From an uncultured Polaribacter sp. (lineage in GTDB: Bacteria > Bacteroidota > Bacteroidia > Flavobacteriales > Flavobacteriaceae): DNA of 64,000 nucleotides. Shown piece after piece: positions 44,586 to 53,961 of the stretch. The stretch covers positions 496,001-560,000 of the forward strand of contig CALSOT010000006.1 of NCBI GenBank assembly GCA_943788045.1, in the 5' to 3' direction. Every line of letters starts with the position of its first letter. Within the stretch, counting starts at the first letter, position 1. Made by a program: the position numbers and the translations under genes. The notes under the pieces were generated by a model. That model was not told where the DNA came from, ran no database searches, and saw only the letters and a list, made by a program, of their open reading frames with translations.

Positions 44586-44945
44586 ATGACAGAAAATTTA
44601 ACCAAAGCAACCTTTTTAGAAAAAGTCTTTAATTTTGAAGAAAACAAAGAATGGAAATTTGAAGGAAAAAGACCGGTTTTAATAGATTTTTATGCAGATT
44701 GGTGTGGACCTTGCAAAGCATTAGCCCCTGTTTTAGAGCAGTTGTCTGAAGAATATGAGGGTAAAATTGATATTTATAAAATAGATACAGAAGCAGAACA
44801 AGAATTAGCAGCTGCATTTGCAATTAGAAGTATTCCATCAATGTTATTTTGTCCTGCAGAAGGGCAACCACAAATGGCAAATGGTGCTTTACCAAAAGCA
44901 GAAATAGAACGTATTATTACTGATGTTTTAAAAGTAGAGAAATAA
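44586..44945 (+). CDS. trxA: thioredoxin
   Basis: 119 aa. The active site DFYADWCGPCKALAP places the redox Cys at 40 and 43. The conserved cis-Pro lies in AIRSIPSMLFC. An extra Cys in LFCPAEG and a slightly extended N-terminus set it apart from classical TrxA, so it may be an accessory thioredoxin. It is followed by a good terminator and stands alone. Confidence 0.92.
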   Translation: MTENLTKATFLEKVFNFEENKEWKFEGKRPVLIDFYADWCGPCKALAPVLEQLSEEYEGKIDIYKIDTEAEQELAAAFAIRSIPSMLFCPAEGQPQMANGALPKAEIERIITDVLKVEK

Positions 44946-44970
44946 AAAGTTTTACTTTAGATAAAAAATT

Positions 44971-45004
44971 AAATCCTGAGTTTTAAACTTAGGATTTTTT
45001 TTTG
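44971..45004 (+). terminator. intrinsic terminator of the thioredoxin gene
   Basis: AAATCCTGAGTTT and AAACTTAGGATTT form a 13-bp stem with one mismatch, followed by a T tract (to 45004). Confidence 0.85.
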
Positions 45005-45012
45005 TGTACAAA

Positions 45013-45059
45013 ACATATACATAAGTTTGTGATGCATTAGAAAATTATGTATACATTTA
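45013..45059 (+). promoter_or_regulatory. candidate PadR operator and promoter
   Basis: The palindrome ATGTATACAT (45047-45056) overlaps a TACATTTA box (45052-45059, a one-base variant of TAnnTTTG) placed 4 nt before the padR ATG. A related decamer ACATATACAT lies at 45013-45022. PadR proteins often bind ATGT-ACAT dyads at their own promoters, so autorepression is likely (inference). Confidence 0.45.
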
Positions 45060-45063
45060 CAAC

Positions 45064-45402
45064 ATGGGAAATCAGAAATTATATAAAGGTTCTTTACAAA
45101 CCATCATTTTAAAGTTATTAGAAAGTAACGATAAAATGTATGGTTATGAGATTACTCAAAAAGTAAAAGAATTGACAAAAGGCGAATTAAAAATTACTGA
45201 AGGTGCTTTATACCCTGCATTGCACAAATTAGAAGCCGATGGTTTATTAGACGTGGAAGTTGCAAAAGTTGGCAACAGACTCAGAAAATATTACAAATTA
45301 ACAGAAAGCGGTTCTAAAGAAACTGCCAATAAATTAGCAGAAATGCAAGAGTTTTTAAAAACGATGCAACATTTAGTAAACCCTAAATTTAGTTTGGAGT
45401 AA
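45064..45402 (+). CDS. PadR family transcriptional regulator
   Basis: 112 aa. The winged-helix domain shows SLQTIILKLLESNDKMYGYEI, TEGALYPALHKLEADGLLDVE (recognition helix and wing) and RLRKYYKLTESG. The short C-terminal helix is that of subfamily 2 PadR proteins. It heads a run of two broken membrane genes, a DUF5687 gene and an ABC ATPase gene, and probably represses that run in response to a small molecule or envelope stress. Confidence 0.93.
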   Translation: MGNQKLYKGSLQTIILKLLESNDKMYGYEITQKVKELTKGELKITEGALYPALHKLEADGLLDVEVAKVGNRLRKYYKLTESGSKETANKLAEMQEFLKTMQHLVNPKFSLE

Positions 45403-45415
45403 TAATTTATAAGCT

Positions 45416-46082
45416 ATGGAATTAACAAAAGAACAAATACAGCAAGTAGAAAGATACCTTGATAAAAAAAACTTTGATTTTATAGATTTAAAAGTTGAGG
45501 TTTTAGACCATATGGTTTCTGATATTGAAAGCTTTTTGGTGAACAATTATACTTTTGAGAATGCTTTTAAAATAACTGTTTTAAAATGGGATAAACATTT
45601 TAAAGATACATCAAGTTTCTATTTTGGACTTCAATATTATGAATCTAAGATTGTGGTAAAAAAAGCAATAAAAATATTTAGACCTTTTTACTTTATATAT
45701 TTATCAGCATATTTTTTACCAATACTATTTCTTAAGAACACTTCAATTATTTTCCCCAAAAAGACAATCTATTTGTTAAATGGATCTCTTGAATTTAATT
45801 ACAGCTGTATTTCTTAATTTACTTAATTTTTATCATGTTAAGGTTATAAAATCGAAAGTAAAAACAACCTATCGTTTTATTTTAAGAACTCAGTATTTAG
45901 GAATGATATTTCTAGTGATTCTCTTTGTTTATAGGAAATCATTTTAATGATAAAGGAAACTTAAATGCGTTTTTACTGGTTTTCTTTTTGGCGGTTTTGC
46001 AGTAACATACATCTGTCATCATTTCTATAAAAAACACAAAGAAGCTATCAAAAAATATCAAATTGTCATAAAAAAACTATGA
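45416..46082 (+). pseudogene. PadR-linked membrane protein, broken by three frameshifts
   Basis: The start at 45416 reads MELTKEQIQQVERYLDKKNF then EVLDHMVSDIESF. The open frame ends at 45817. The +1 frame then continues from about 45783 (DLLNLITAVFLNLLNFYHVK), shifts +1 again near 45934 (GNHFNDKGNLNAFLLVFF) and -1 near 45995 (AVTYICHHFYKKHKE). It ends in a TGA at 46080-46082 that overlaps the next ATG. Stitched together this is one protein of about 220 aa with a soluble N-domain and several helices. Its N-domain is paralogous to that of the next gene (LT..I, E-x2-DH-x3-DIE). Confidence 0.75.
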
Positions 46083-46826
46083 AACTCACAGAAACACATA
46101 TAAAAGAACTCTACACATTTACAAGACAACATTATGTCTATTTTTATGATGTACAAACAGAATTGGTAGATCATTTGGCTAACGACATAGAAAATATTTG
46201 GATTGAAAAACCAAATTTATCTTTTGAACAAGCCAGAGACATATCATTTAAAAAATTTGGAATATTTGGCTTTATGGATGTTGTGGAAAGTAGACAAAAT
46301 GCAATGAATAAAAGCTATTTCAAGACTATTTTAAGCGTTTCGCTAAAGAATGGTTTCGTTTGCCTAAAATTATTCTCACAACTTGTATATCGTTATTGTC
46401 TTTTCTTTCTTTACAAGAATTACTTTTTCAAATGCCTATTATACAGTATGTTTCAATTTATAGTTACTTCGATTTATAATTTCAGAAGCAATAGTCTTAA
46501 TAATAAACACAAAAGAAATCTCGCAAACAGTTCAAAGTACCGGTAAAAAATGGATGTCTTCTAGAATATATGATTCGAGACATCAACGGCAATTGGAAAT
46601 TCTGTTTTAGTAATTTTTCTATGTTTTCAAATTTTCTGTACAAAACAATGCTCAAGACTTCCTTTATTAGCTAGGAAATCCTGGTTAGCTCTGAATTCTC
46701 TCTGCACTAGTTAATTTCTGTTGTGCTAATTTTAGGATCTATAATTCTGGTTGTATGATCCCACAAAAAGCAGAAGAATTATTAGAAGAAACCTATCCAG
46801 AATATAAATTATCAAAAAATCTGTAA
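46079..46826 (+). pseudogene. PadR-linked membrane protein, second paralogue, heavily frameshifted
   Basis: It starts MKLTETHIKELYTFTRQHYV with VQTELVDHLANDIENIW and LSFEQARD, like the preceding gene. The start frame is open to 46546 but loses sense after about 46320. There the -1 frame gives DYFKRFAKEWFRLPKIILTT. Further shifts lie near 46475 (IISEAIVLIINTKEISQ), 46558 (LEYMIRDINGNWKF) and before 46740. The frame there ends AEELLEETYPEYKLSKN with the stop at 46824-46826. At least four shifts in 750 nt indicate a decayed gene of about 250 aa, once a membrane protein. Confidence 0.75.
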
Positions 46827-46876
46827 CAAATTTGATTTTTGAGCTACTTATTATCAATCAAACTAATTATTAAAAC

Positions 46877-48343
46877 ATGATTTTACATTTTCTAAAATTA
46901 GAATGGAAACAATATTTTCGTTCTTCTCATTGGCAAAAAGGACTCGCACTTAAAATAATAATGGGGTTTTTTGTGCTGTATTTTTTAGTTACTTTTTTAG
47001 CAATAGGAATTGGTGGTTACTTTATTTTAAAGAAACAATTTCCTGAATCTGATCCTTTACAACTCGTGAATTCATACTTGATTTTTGTAATTCTTGGCGA
47101 TTTAGTTTTACGTTATTTAATGCAGAAACTACCCATAATAAATATTAAACCATTGCTAATTTTACCAATTCAAAAAAACAAGTTGGTGCATTATGTTTTA
47201 GCGAAATCTGCTTCGTCATTCTTTAATATTTTAGGTTTATTTTTTTACATTCCTTTTGCTGTAGTTTTAATAAAAGAAGGTTACGACACTGCTGGAGTTT
47301 TAGGTTGGTTAGCAACTATGATTTTAATAATTCAATCATCAAATTTTTTAAATTTTTTAATCAACAAAAACAATAAAGCATTAATTATTATTGGTACGCT
47401 TATCGTTGGTTTAATAGGTCTTCAAAATTTTGGGATTTCAAATGTTGTAGGTTTTGGCGGATCGATTTTCGATTTTATTTATCAAAACCCTCTTTATTCT
47501 CTCATAGGAATCATCATTTTAACAATTTTATATCAACTCAATTACAAACAATTACGTAATCAAGTATATTTAGATGGCGCAGTTGCAACGAAGGTAGAAG
47601 AAGCAAAAACTGTAGATTTATCTTGGGCAAATAAACTAGGTGATGTAGCACCTTTTATAAAAAATGACATTCGTTTAATTTGGAGAAACAAAAGAACGAA
47701 GAGTGTTTTTCTAATGTCGTTTTTATTTCTTTTTTATGGGTTAATTTTTTACACTCAAGAAACATATCAAAAAATGCCAGCAATGTTAATGTTTGCATCA
47801 TTATTTATTACTGGTGGTTTTACATTAAATTATGGACAATTCATACCTGCCTGGGATAGTGCACATTATAAAATGTTAATGGCACAGAATTTTAGATATC
47901 GTAAATTTTTAGAATCTAAATGGGTTTTAATGGTTACAATGACAACTGTGTTATACTTTTTAAGTTTCCCGTATTTATATTTTGGAACAAAAATATTTTT
48001 AATGATTACTGCAGGAGCAATTTTTAATATTGGTTTTAATTCACTCTTTTTATTGTACGCTGGTTCTTTTAACAGAAAAAGAATTGACTTAACAAAAGGT
48101 GGTTTTGGTAATACCCAAGGAACAAGTGCAACACAGTTTTTGATAATTCTCCCTTTAATGTTATTACCAATGTTATTGTTTTGGGTTTTTGACAAATTTG
48201 TGGGTTACAACTCTGGTTTTATAGTTGTAGCAGCTTTTGGAATTATTAGTTTATTATTTAGAAACTATGCCATGAATTTCATCGAAAAAAAATACATTAA
48301 AGACAAATACGCTATGATTAACGCTTTCGGTAAAGAAGCGTAA
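46877..48343 (+). CDS. DUF5687 family membrane protein (ABC exporter permease-like)
   Basis: 488 aa with about eleven membrane helices. It opens MILHFLKLEWKQYFRSSHWQK, typical for the family, and has LGDVAPFIKNDIRLIWRNKRTK in the central cytoplasmic loop. With the ABC ATPase that starts 22 nt downstream it should form an exporter of the ABC-2 type. The PadR gene upstream likely controls it. The substrate is unknown. Confidence 0.87.
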   Translation: MILHFLKLEWKQYFRSSHWQKGLALKIIMGFFVLYFLVTFLAIGIGGYFILKKQFPESDPLQLVNSYLIFVILGDLVLRYLMQKLPIINIKPLLILPIQKNKLVHYVLAKSASSFFNILGLFFYIPFAVVLIKEGYDTAGVLGWLATMILIIQSSNFLNFLINKNNKALIIIGTLIVGLIGLQNFGISNVVGFGGSIFDFIYQNPLYSLIGIIILTILYQLNYKQLRNQVYLDGAVATKVEEAKTVDLSWANKLGDVAPFIKNDIRLIWRNKRTKSVFLMSFLFLFYGLIFYTQETYQKMPAMLMFASLFITGGFTLNYGQFIPAWDSAHYKMLMAQNFRYRKFLESKWVLMVTMTTVLYFLSFPYLYFGTKIFLMITAGAIFNIGFNSLFLLYAGSFNRKRIDLTKGGFGNTQGTSATQFLIILPLMLLPMLLFWVFDKFVGYNSGFIVVAAFGIISLLFRNYAMNFIEKKYIKDKYAMINAFGKEA

Positions 48344-48365
48344 TTTCAACTAAAAAGAAAACACA

Positions 48366-49061
48366 ATGATTACAATAGATACGGTTTCAAAAAAATACGG
48401 GAAAGAGGAAGTTTTAAATGTTGATGTAATAGAAATTCCTACAGGACAAAGTTTTGGTTTAGTAGGTAATAATGGAGCAGGAAAAACAACATTATTTAAT
48501 ATTTTATTAGATTTAATTAGACCAACTACAGGCACAATTACTAACCACGATATTGTGGTAAACAAAAGTGAAGATTGGAAAACTTTTACAGGTTCTTTTA
48601 TTGATGAATCTTTTTTAATTGGTTACTTAACTCCCGATGAATACTTTGATTTTATTGGAGATTTAAGAGGAATGAATAAAGCTGACATAAAAATATTTCT
48701 AACTCGATTTGAAGAGTTTTTTAATGATGAAATTCTTGGAAAGAAAAAATACTTAAGAGATTTAAGTAAAGGAAATCAGAAAAAAGCAGGAATTGTAGCT
48801 GCAATGATGGGAAACCCTCAAGTTGTAATTCTAGATGAACCTTTTGCAAATTTAGATCCCACAACTCAAATTAGGCTAAAGAAGATTATTAAACAACTCA
48901 CGGAAGATAGAGAAATTACTGTGTTAGTTTCTAGTCACGATTTAACACATGTAACCGAAGTTTGCGAGAGAATTGTGGTTTTAGATAAAGGAAACGTGGT
49001 AAAAGATATTGCAACATCTACAGAAACTTTAGAAGAATTAGAAAGCTATTTTTCTGTATAA
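48366..49061 (+). CDS. ABC transporter ATP-binding protein
   Basis: 231 aa. Walker A GNNGAGKTT (residues 34-42), signature DLSKGNQKKAGI (a common LSGGQ variant in exporter ATPases), Walker B VVILDEPFANLDP and the H-loop VSSHDLTH are intact. It pairs with the DUF5687 permease upstream. There is no extra C-terminal domain. Confidence 0.93.
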   Translation: MITIDTVSKKYGKEEVLNVDVIEIPTGQSFGLVGNNGAGKTTLFNILLDLIRPTTGTITNHDIVVNKSEDWKTFTGSFIDESFLIGYLTPDEYFDFIGDLRGMNKADIKIFLTRFEEFFNDEILGKKKYLRDLSKGNQKKAGIVAAMMGNPQVVILDEPFANLDPTTQIRLKKIIKQLTEDREITVLVSSHDLTHVTEVCERIVVLDKGNVVKDIATSTETLEELESYFSV

Positions 49062-49191
49062 GCCTTCTATTCTTTATTTATTGCTATTTTTACACTCTTA
49101 TTTATACTATTTTACTAAGAAAGTAGTTTTAAATAAGAGTTTTTTGTTTTCTTAGCCAAAGAAAATAATCGTTTAATCAATATTTATTTTT

Positions 49192-51414
49192 GTGAAATTC
49201 ATTAAAAAAATAGTTTCAATTCTTTCAGTATTTGCAATTTTATCCTCTTGTAGTACAAGAAAAGATACTATTGTAAGCAGAAACTGGCATTCTTTAAATA
49301 CAAAATTCAATGTACTTTTTAATGGTAAAGAGGCTTTTAAAGAAGGAATTGACGGTATTAATGAAAGCTACAAAGATGATTGGTTTGAACAATTACCAAT
49401 AGAACCGATTAAATTTGCGAGAGAAAAAATAGAAATTCCAAAATTTAATAATAGTATTGGTGCTGGCTTTGGTGATGCTAAAGATGAAGAAAAGAAAGCG
49501 TCTACACCTTTTGGTATTGCAGAAGAAAAAGCGGTAAAAGCGATTCAGAAGCACGGAATGAATATTGCAGGTGAAGAACGAAATAGTCAAATAGATGATG
49601 CTTACCTTTTGTTAGGAAAAGCGCGTTATTACGATCAACGTTTTATACCTGCCATAGAATCTTTTAACTACGTAATATCTAATTATCCTTTTGCCAATTT
49701 AATTAATGAAACTAAAATTTGGAGAGCAAAAACGAACATTAGATTGGATAATGAAGAATTTGCTATTGAAACTCTAAATTTACTTCTAAAAGTAAAAGAC
49801 ACGCTAGAACCAGAGTTGCCAGAAGACATTAAAGAGCAAGGTTATACTGCACTTGCGATGGCTTACGTTAAAATGGATAGTATACAAAAAGCGAAAAAAT
49901 TTCTTATCAAAGCCACAGAAACTTTAACTAATAAAGACCAAGGAGCAAGAAACTTGTTTGTCTTAGGTCAGATTTATAGTTCAGAAAACAAGAAAGATTC
50001 TGCTTCAGTTATTTTTAAAAAAATAATCAATTTTAGAAAAGCACCTGAGAAATATAAAATGCACGCTAACATAGAGTTGGCAAAAAATACAACGAGCGAT
50101 TCTACTTCTGTTGTTATTTTAAATAAAATGCAAAAATTAGTTAAAGATAGAGATAACAGAAAATACTTAGACGAGCTTTATTATCAAATTGGTCTTTTGC
50201 ATGAAAAAAATGATAGTACCGGTTTAGCAACTGCTTATTACAACAAATCATTAAGAACTGATTCTGATAATATTAAACAGAAAACTTTTACATTCGAAAA
50301 ATTAGGAAACATCAATTTTAAGAATTCTAAATATCAATTAGCCAGTTCTTATTATGACAGTATTATAAACATTGCTGCAGATACTTTAAATTTAAGAATA
50401 AGACGTATTAAACGAAAGCACCGAAACCTAGCTTCTCTAATAAACTTTGAAGAAACTGTAACTCGAACAGACAGTATTCTAAGAATAGCTTCACTTTCTA
50501 AAGAAGAACAAGAAACTTATTTTCAAAAATATATAGATAATTTAAAGAAGAAAGATGAGGAGATTGCTCAGTTAAAACTAAATCAACAAGCTTTTGGAGC
50601 ATCTTTTGCTGGTAATTCTTTAAAATCTAATAAAAAAGGAAAATGGTATTTCTATAACTCGCAATCATTAGGTTTTGGGAAAAATGAATTTAAAAAAATT
50701 TGGGGGAATAGACAATTAGAAGATGATTGGAGATGGTCTTCTAAAATTTCAATTAATAGCAAAAAGAAAGACACCTTAAAAATAAACCAAATAAGTTTGC
50801 GTTACGATTTGGCAAGTTACCTAAAAACGATTCCCACAGATAAAAATAAAATTGACACTTTAATTTTAAATAGAAATCAAGCTTTATATGAATTAGGACT
50901 TATCTATAAAGAACAATTTAAAAATACCAAATTAGCTATTGAAAGACTAGAAAGAGTAGCTTCTTTAGATCCTAAAAAAGAATTAATCTTACCTATAAAT
51001 TGGCACTTATACCAGGTTTACAAAGATGTTGGTGATCAAAAAAAATCTGACAAACACCAAAACATAATTCTTACAAAGTACACAAATACCATTTTTGCAA
51101 AGACAATTAGAAATCCAAATAAAAAAATTGAAGAAGAAATTTCGGTTGATGAGATAGAAAATGTGTACAAAGAAATTTACTATTTATACAAGGATAACAA
51201 ATATCAAGAAACGGTTGCAAAAGTCGTAGACATTCTGCCCTCAATAGAAAATTCAAAATTAATTGCTAAATTCGAACTTCTGCGAGCTTATGCCATAGGA
51301 AAGTATACTGATAAAAAAACCTATAAATTTGCATTAGAAGCTATTGTTATTAAGTATGGTAATACAGCAGAAGGTAAACAAGCAAAAAAAATAATAGAAC
51401 AATTAAGTAAATAA
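49192..51414 (+). CDS. porW: type IX secretion / gliding lipoprotein PorW (SprE)-like, TPR protein
   Basis: 740 aa from a GTG at 49192. The lipoprotein signal MKFIKKIVSILSVFAILSSC (Cys20) is followed by STRKDTIVSRNWHSLNTKFN and a central array of TPR-like helical repeats (about 130-420 and 560-740). The region after the lipobox (HSLNTKFNVLFNGKEAF, DWFEQLPIEP) is typical of PorW/SprE. PorW is a periplasmic lipoprotein needed for the type IX secretion system and gliding. The bactofilin gene follows after 2 nt and the ATP synthase genes come next, so one long transcript is possible. Confidence 0.82.
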   Translation: MKFIKKIVSILSVFAILSSCSTRKDTIVSRNWHSLNTKFNVLFNGKEAFKEGIDGINESYKDDWFEQLPIEPIKFAREKIEIPKFNNSIGAGFGDAKDEEKKASTPFGIAEEKAVKAIQKHGMNIAGEERNSQIDDAYLLLGKARYYDQRFIPAIESFNYVISNYPFANLINETKIWRAKTNIRLDNEEFAIETLNLLLKVKDTLEPELPEDIKEQGYTALAMAYVKMDSIQKAKKFLIKATETLTNKDQGARNLFVLGQIYSSENKKDSASVIFKKIINFRKAPEKYKMHANIELAKNTTSDSTSVVILNKMQKLVKDRDNRKYLDELYYQIGLLHEKNDSTGLATAYYNKSLRTDSDNIKQKTFTFEKLGNINFKNSKYQLASSYYDSIINIAADTLNLRIRRIKRKHRNLASLINFEETVTRTDSILRIASLSKEEQETYFQKYIDNLKKKDEEIAQLKLNQQAFGASFAGNSLKSNKKGKWYFYNSQSLGFGKNEFKKIWGNRQLEDDWRWSSKISINSKKKDTLKINQISLRYDLASYLKTIPTDKNKIDTLILNRNQALYELGLIYKEQFKNTKLAIERLERVASLDPKKELILPINWHLYQVYKDVGDQKKSDKHQNIILTKYTNTIFAKTIRNPNKKIEEEISVDEIENVYKEIYYLYKDNKYQETVAKVVDILPSIENSKLIAKFELLRAYAIGKYTDKKTYKFALEAIVIKYGNTAEGKQAKKIIEQLSK

Positions 51415-51416
51415 TT

Positions 51417-51830
51417 ATGTTTAGTAGTAAAGACAAAAAACCTCAAAAAAATAAAATCATGGAAAGAAATGTTATTGCTAAAAACACATCAATTGTTGGA
51501 GATATCAAATCTGATGGAGATTTTAGAATTGATGGTAGTTTAGAGGGAACTCTAACGACTGATGGTAGAGTAATTATTGGAACTAACGGTTTTATTAAAG
51601 GAAAAGTAGAAGCTACTAATGCAGATATAGAAGGTAAATTTTCTGGAGAACTTCTGGTATCGAGTACATTGACTATAAAAGCCACAGCAGATATTTCTGG
51701 TAATGTTGTTGTCGGAAAACTTTCTGTAGAACCAGGAGCTTCTTTTAATGCTACATGTGCTATGAAAGGAAGTGTGAAAGAATTAAATTCTGTTGATGAC
51801 CAAAAAAGACAATCAGAAAAAACCGCTTAA
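51417..51830 (+). CDS. bactofilin (polymer-forming cytoskeletal protein)
   Basis: 137 aa. The core (about residues 20-115) is a run of short beta-helix repeats (GDIKSDGDFRIDGSLEGTL, IGTNGFIKGKVEATNADIEG, GELLVSSTLTIKATADISG) as in the bactofilin fold. Flanking tails are charged. Bactofilins form non-polar filaments that help place envelope machinery. Its last 35 nt overlap the start of atpZ, and it follows porW by 2 nt. Confidence 0.92.
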   Translation: MFSSKDKKPQKNKIMERNVIAKNTSIVGDIKSDGDFRIDGSLEGTLTTDGRVIIGTNGFIKGKVEATNADIEGKFSGELLVSSTLTIKATADISGNVVVGKLSVEPGASFNATCAMKGSVKELNSVDDQKRQSEKTA

Positions 51831-52014
51831 TACGGCAATAAAACTTTCAGGTGCAGGTTTGCAAATGGGGCTAACTATTTATTTAGGATTCTTACTAGGT
51901 GAATGGTTAGATGTAAAATTTGAAACCTATTTTTTAACAAACACCATAACTTTAATAGCCATTTTTTTTGCAATGTATTCATTAATTAAACAAGCTAACA
52001 AAATTAATGATTAG
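51796..52014 (+). CDS. atpZ: AtpZ/AtpI family F0 accessory protein
   Basis: 72 aa from the ATG at 51796; a TTG lies directly before it. Two membrane helices (about residues 17-36 and 46-66) are joined by GEWLDVKFET, the typical (G-x-x-L-D) hairpin of AtpZ-like proteins. These proteins help F0 assembly or ion balance. The start lies inside the bactofilin gene, and the end overlaps the next gene, so translation is likely coupled. Confidence 0.85.
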   Translation: MTKKDNQKKPLNTAIKLSGAGLQMGLTIYLGFLLGEWLDVKFETYFLTNTITLIAIFFAMYSLIKQANKIND

Positions 52015-52396
52015 AAGTATTATTGCATACGCTGCTATTTTCTTTTGCATATTTATTATAAGCTTTTCTCTTCACGAATACTTACTTGAGGAACGTCAAA
52101 TAATTTTACCTTTTTCACTAAAAAAAGTTTACCTCTTTCACCTCGGATTTTCATTGATTATCTGCACAAATTTTGTAGCAATTTCTAGAGTTGAAAAAAT
52201 TTTTGATCAATTGGGTTATATTTACCTTGGCACTATCTTATTAAAACTAATTATCTTTATTGCAACCTTCTATAAATCAATAATTACTGGGGAAACTTTG
52301 CCATTTATAACAAGAATATCATTATTAATTCCAATGATTATTTTTTTATTCATAGAAGCAATTATCGTGGCAAAAATTTTGAAGAAAAACCAATAA
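52007..52396 (+). CDS. small four-helix membrane protein, AtpI-position gene
   Basis: 129 aa with four hydrophobic helices (about residues 4-24, 43-62, 73-92 and 101-124). It starts ATGATTAG, overlapping the atpZ stop by 8 nt. No named motif is seen. Its place just before atpB is that of atpI genes in other bacteria, so a role in c-ring assembly is plausible but not shown by sequence. A promoter for atpB follows. Confidence 0.8.
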   Translation: MIRSIIAYAAIFFCIFIISFSLHEYLLEERQIILPFSLKKVYLFHLGFSLIICTNFVAISRVEKIFDQLGYIYLGTILLKLIIFIATFYKSIITGETLPFITRISLLIPMIIFLFIEAIIVAKILKKNQ

Positions 52397-52419
52397 TAAA
52401 AAATAGCTCTAAAAAAGGT

Positions 52420-52448
52420 TTGTGGTTTTGAATTATTACATATCTTTG
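52420..52448 (+). promoter_or_regulatory. promoter before atpB
   Basis: A -33 TTG (52420-52422), an 18-nt spacer and TATCTTTG (52441-52448) match the Bacteroidota consensus. The box ends 28 nt before the atpB ATG, so atpBEFHAG can be transcribed apart from porW-atpZ. Confidence 0.75.
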
Positions 52449-52476
52449 CGCCGAATTTAGAAAGCGGATTTTTACA

Positions 52477-53610
52477 ATGAAGATTGCACAAAAAACAATC
52501 AAGTTTCTTTTTATAGCAGTACTAACGTTATTTACTTCAGTAGGTTTTGCCTCAGAAACTGATAAAAAGCACGACAACCAAAGTGATGGTGGTCAAGTGA
52601 ATACTCAAGAAGAGGTAACAGCTTACATTAAGCATCACCTTAAAGACTCTCACGACTTTACATTTTTCTCGTATTCTTCTGAAGAAGGTAAAAGAGAACA
52701 TTTAGGTTTTCCTTTGCCAGTAATTATTTGGACAAGTGAAGGGTTGGTTTCATTTATGTCATCAGAATTTCATCACAATGACGATGGGCATGTAATCGTA
52801 GAGAAAAAAGGATTAAAATTCGCAAAAATACATAGCAAGATTTATGAGTTAGATAAAGACGCTTCAGCAGTTTCCTTTGATGACGCACATCACGCAACTA
52901 ATGCTCATACAGTTTTAGATTTTTCTATTACCAAAAGTGTAGTTGGTATTTTATTTGCAGGTCTTTTAATGTTTTTAGGGTTTTCTAGATTGGCAAAACA
53001 ATACAAAACTAGAAAAATACCAAAAGGATTAGGGCGTGCTCTAGAACCTTTAGTTATATATGTTAGAGACGAAATAGCAAGACCAAATATTGGAGAGAAA
53101 AAATACAAAAAGTTCATGGGCTTTTTGCTAACAGTATTTTTCTTTATTTGGATTTTAAACTTATTAGGTTTAACGCCATTAGGTTTTAACGTAACAGGAC
53201 AAATAGCAGTAACTAGTTGTTTAGCTATTATAACAATGGTGATATATGTAACGAGCGGAACAAAAGACTTTTGGGCGCACACATTATGGATGCCTGGTGT
53301 ACCAGTAATATTAAAACCAATTTTAGCTGTAATAGAATTAATTGGTTTTATAGTGATTAAACCATTTTCATTATTAATACGTTTATTTGCAAATATTACT
53401 GCAGGTCACTTTGTAGTCATGAGTTTAATCGCATTAATGGTAACAATGAAAGAAGCATACGGACCTGTAGCATCTACAGGAATGTCTTTATTGTTGGCAT
53501 TGTTTATAATGGTTATTGAAATATTAGTAGCTTTTTTACAAGCGTTTATATTTACCATGTTAGCATCACTTTTTATTGGGATGGCTGTAGAAGAACATGA
53601 ACATCATTAA
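52477..53610 (+). CDS. atpB: ATP synthase F0 subunit a
   Basis: 377 aa, about 130 longer than the Escherichia coli subunit. A signal-like helix (residues 5-25) is followed by a soluble, His/Asp-rich domain (about 28-145) and then the membrane part. The essential Arg lies in PFSLLIRLFANITAGHFV. ILNLLGLTPLGFNVTG and the last helix LQAFIFTMLASLFIGMAVEEHEHH are typical. It forms the proton half-channels against the c-ring. The N-terminal domain is probably periplasmic (inference) and is seen in other Bacteroidota. Confidence 0.94.
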   Translation: MKIAQKTIKFLFIAVLTLFTSVGFASETDKKHDNQSDGGQVNTQEEVTAYIKHHLKDSHDFTFFSYSSEEGKREHLGFPLPVIIWTSEGLVSFMSSEFHHNDDGHVIVEKKGLKFAKIHSKIYELDKDASAVSFDDAHHATNAHTVLDFSITKSVVGILFAGLLMFLGFSRLAKQYKTRKIPKGLGRALEPLVIYVRDEIARPNIGEKKYKKFMGFLLTVFFFIWILNLLGLTPLGFNVTGQIAVTSCLAIITMVIYVTSGTKDFWAHTLWMPGVPVILKPILAVIELIGFIVIKPFSLLIRLFANITAGHFVVMSLIALMVTMKEAYGPVASTGMSLLLALFIMVIEILVAFLQAFIFTMLASLFIGMAVEEHEHH

Positions 53611-53672
53611 AAATCTTGATAAACAATCAAGTAACAACAGAGAATTAGAGTTTGTTTAATTAATATATTTAA

Positions 53673-53873
<201 letters not shown>

Positions 53874-53885
53874 TCCTAAAAAACC

Positions 53886-53927
53886 AAAAACACTTTTCTG
53901 TAACGGTTGGTTACAGAAAGTGTTTTT
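53886..53927 (+). other. hairpin in the atpE-atpF spacer
   Basis: AAAAACACTTTTCTGTAAC and GTTACAGAAAGTGTTTTT pair over about 18 bp with one bulged T and a 5-nt loop. It could be a partial terminator or an mRNA-stabilising end that allows extra atpE expression, since many c subunits are needed per complex. Confidence 0.7.
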
Positions 53928-53961
53928 AAATTAAACAAAAACAAAATAAATAGTTTATAGA

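Noticed and set aside
49185..49192. TATTTTTG box before porW
   Set aside because: Its last G is the first base of the GTG start, so transcription would begin inside the signal peptide; probably coincidence.
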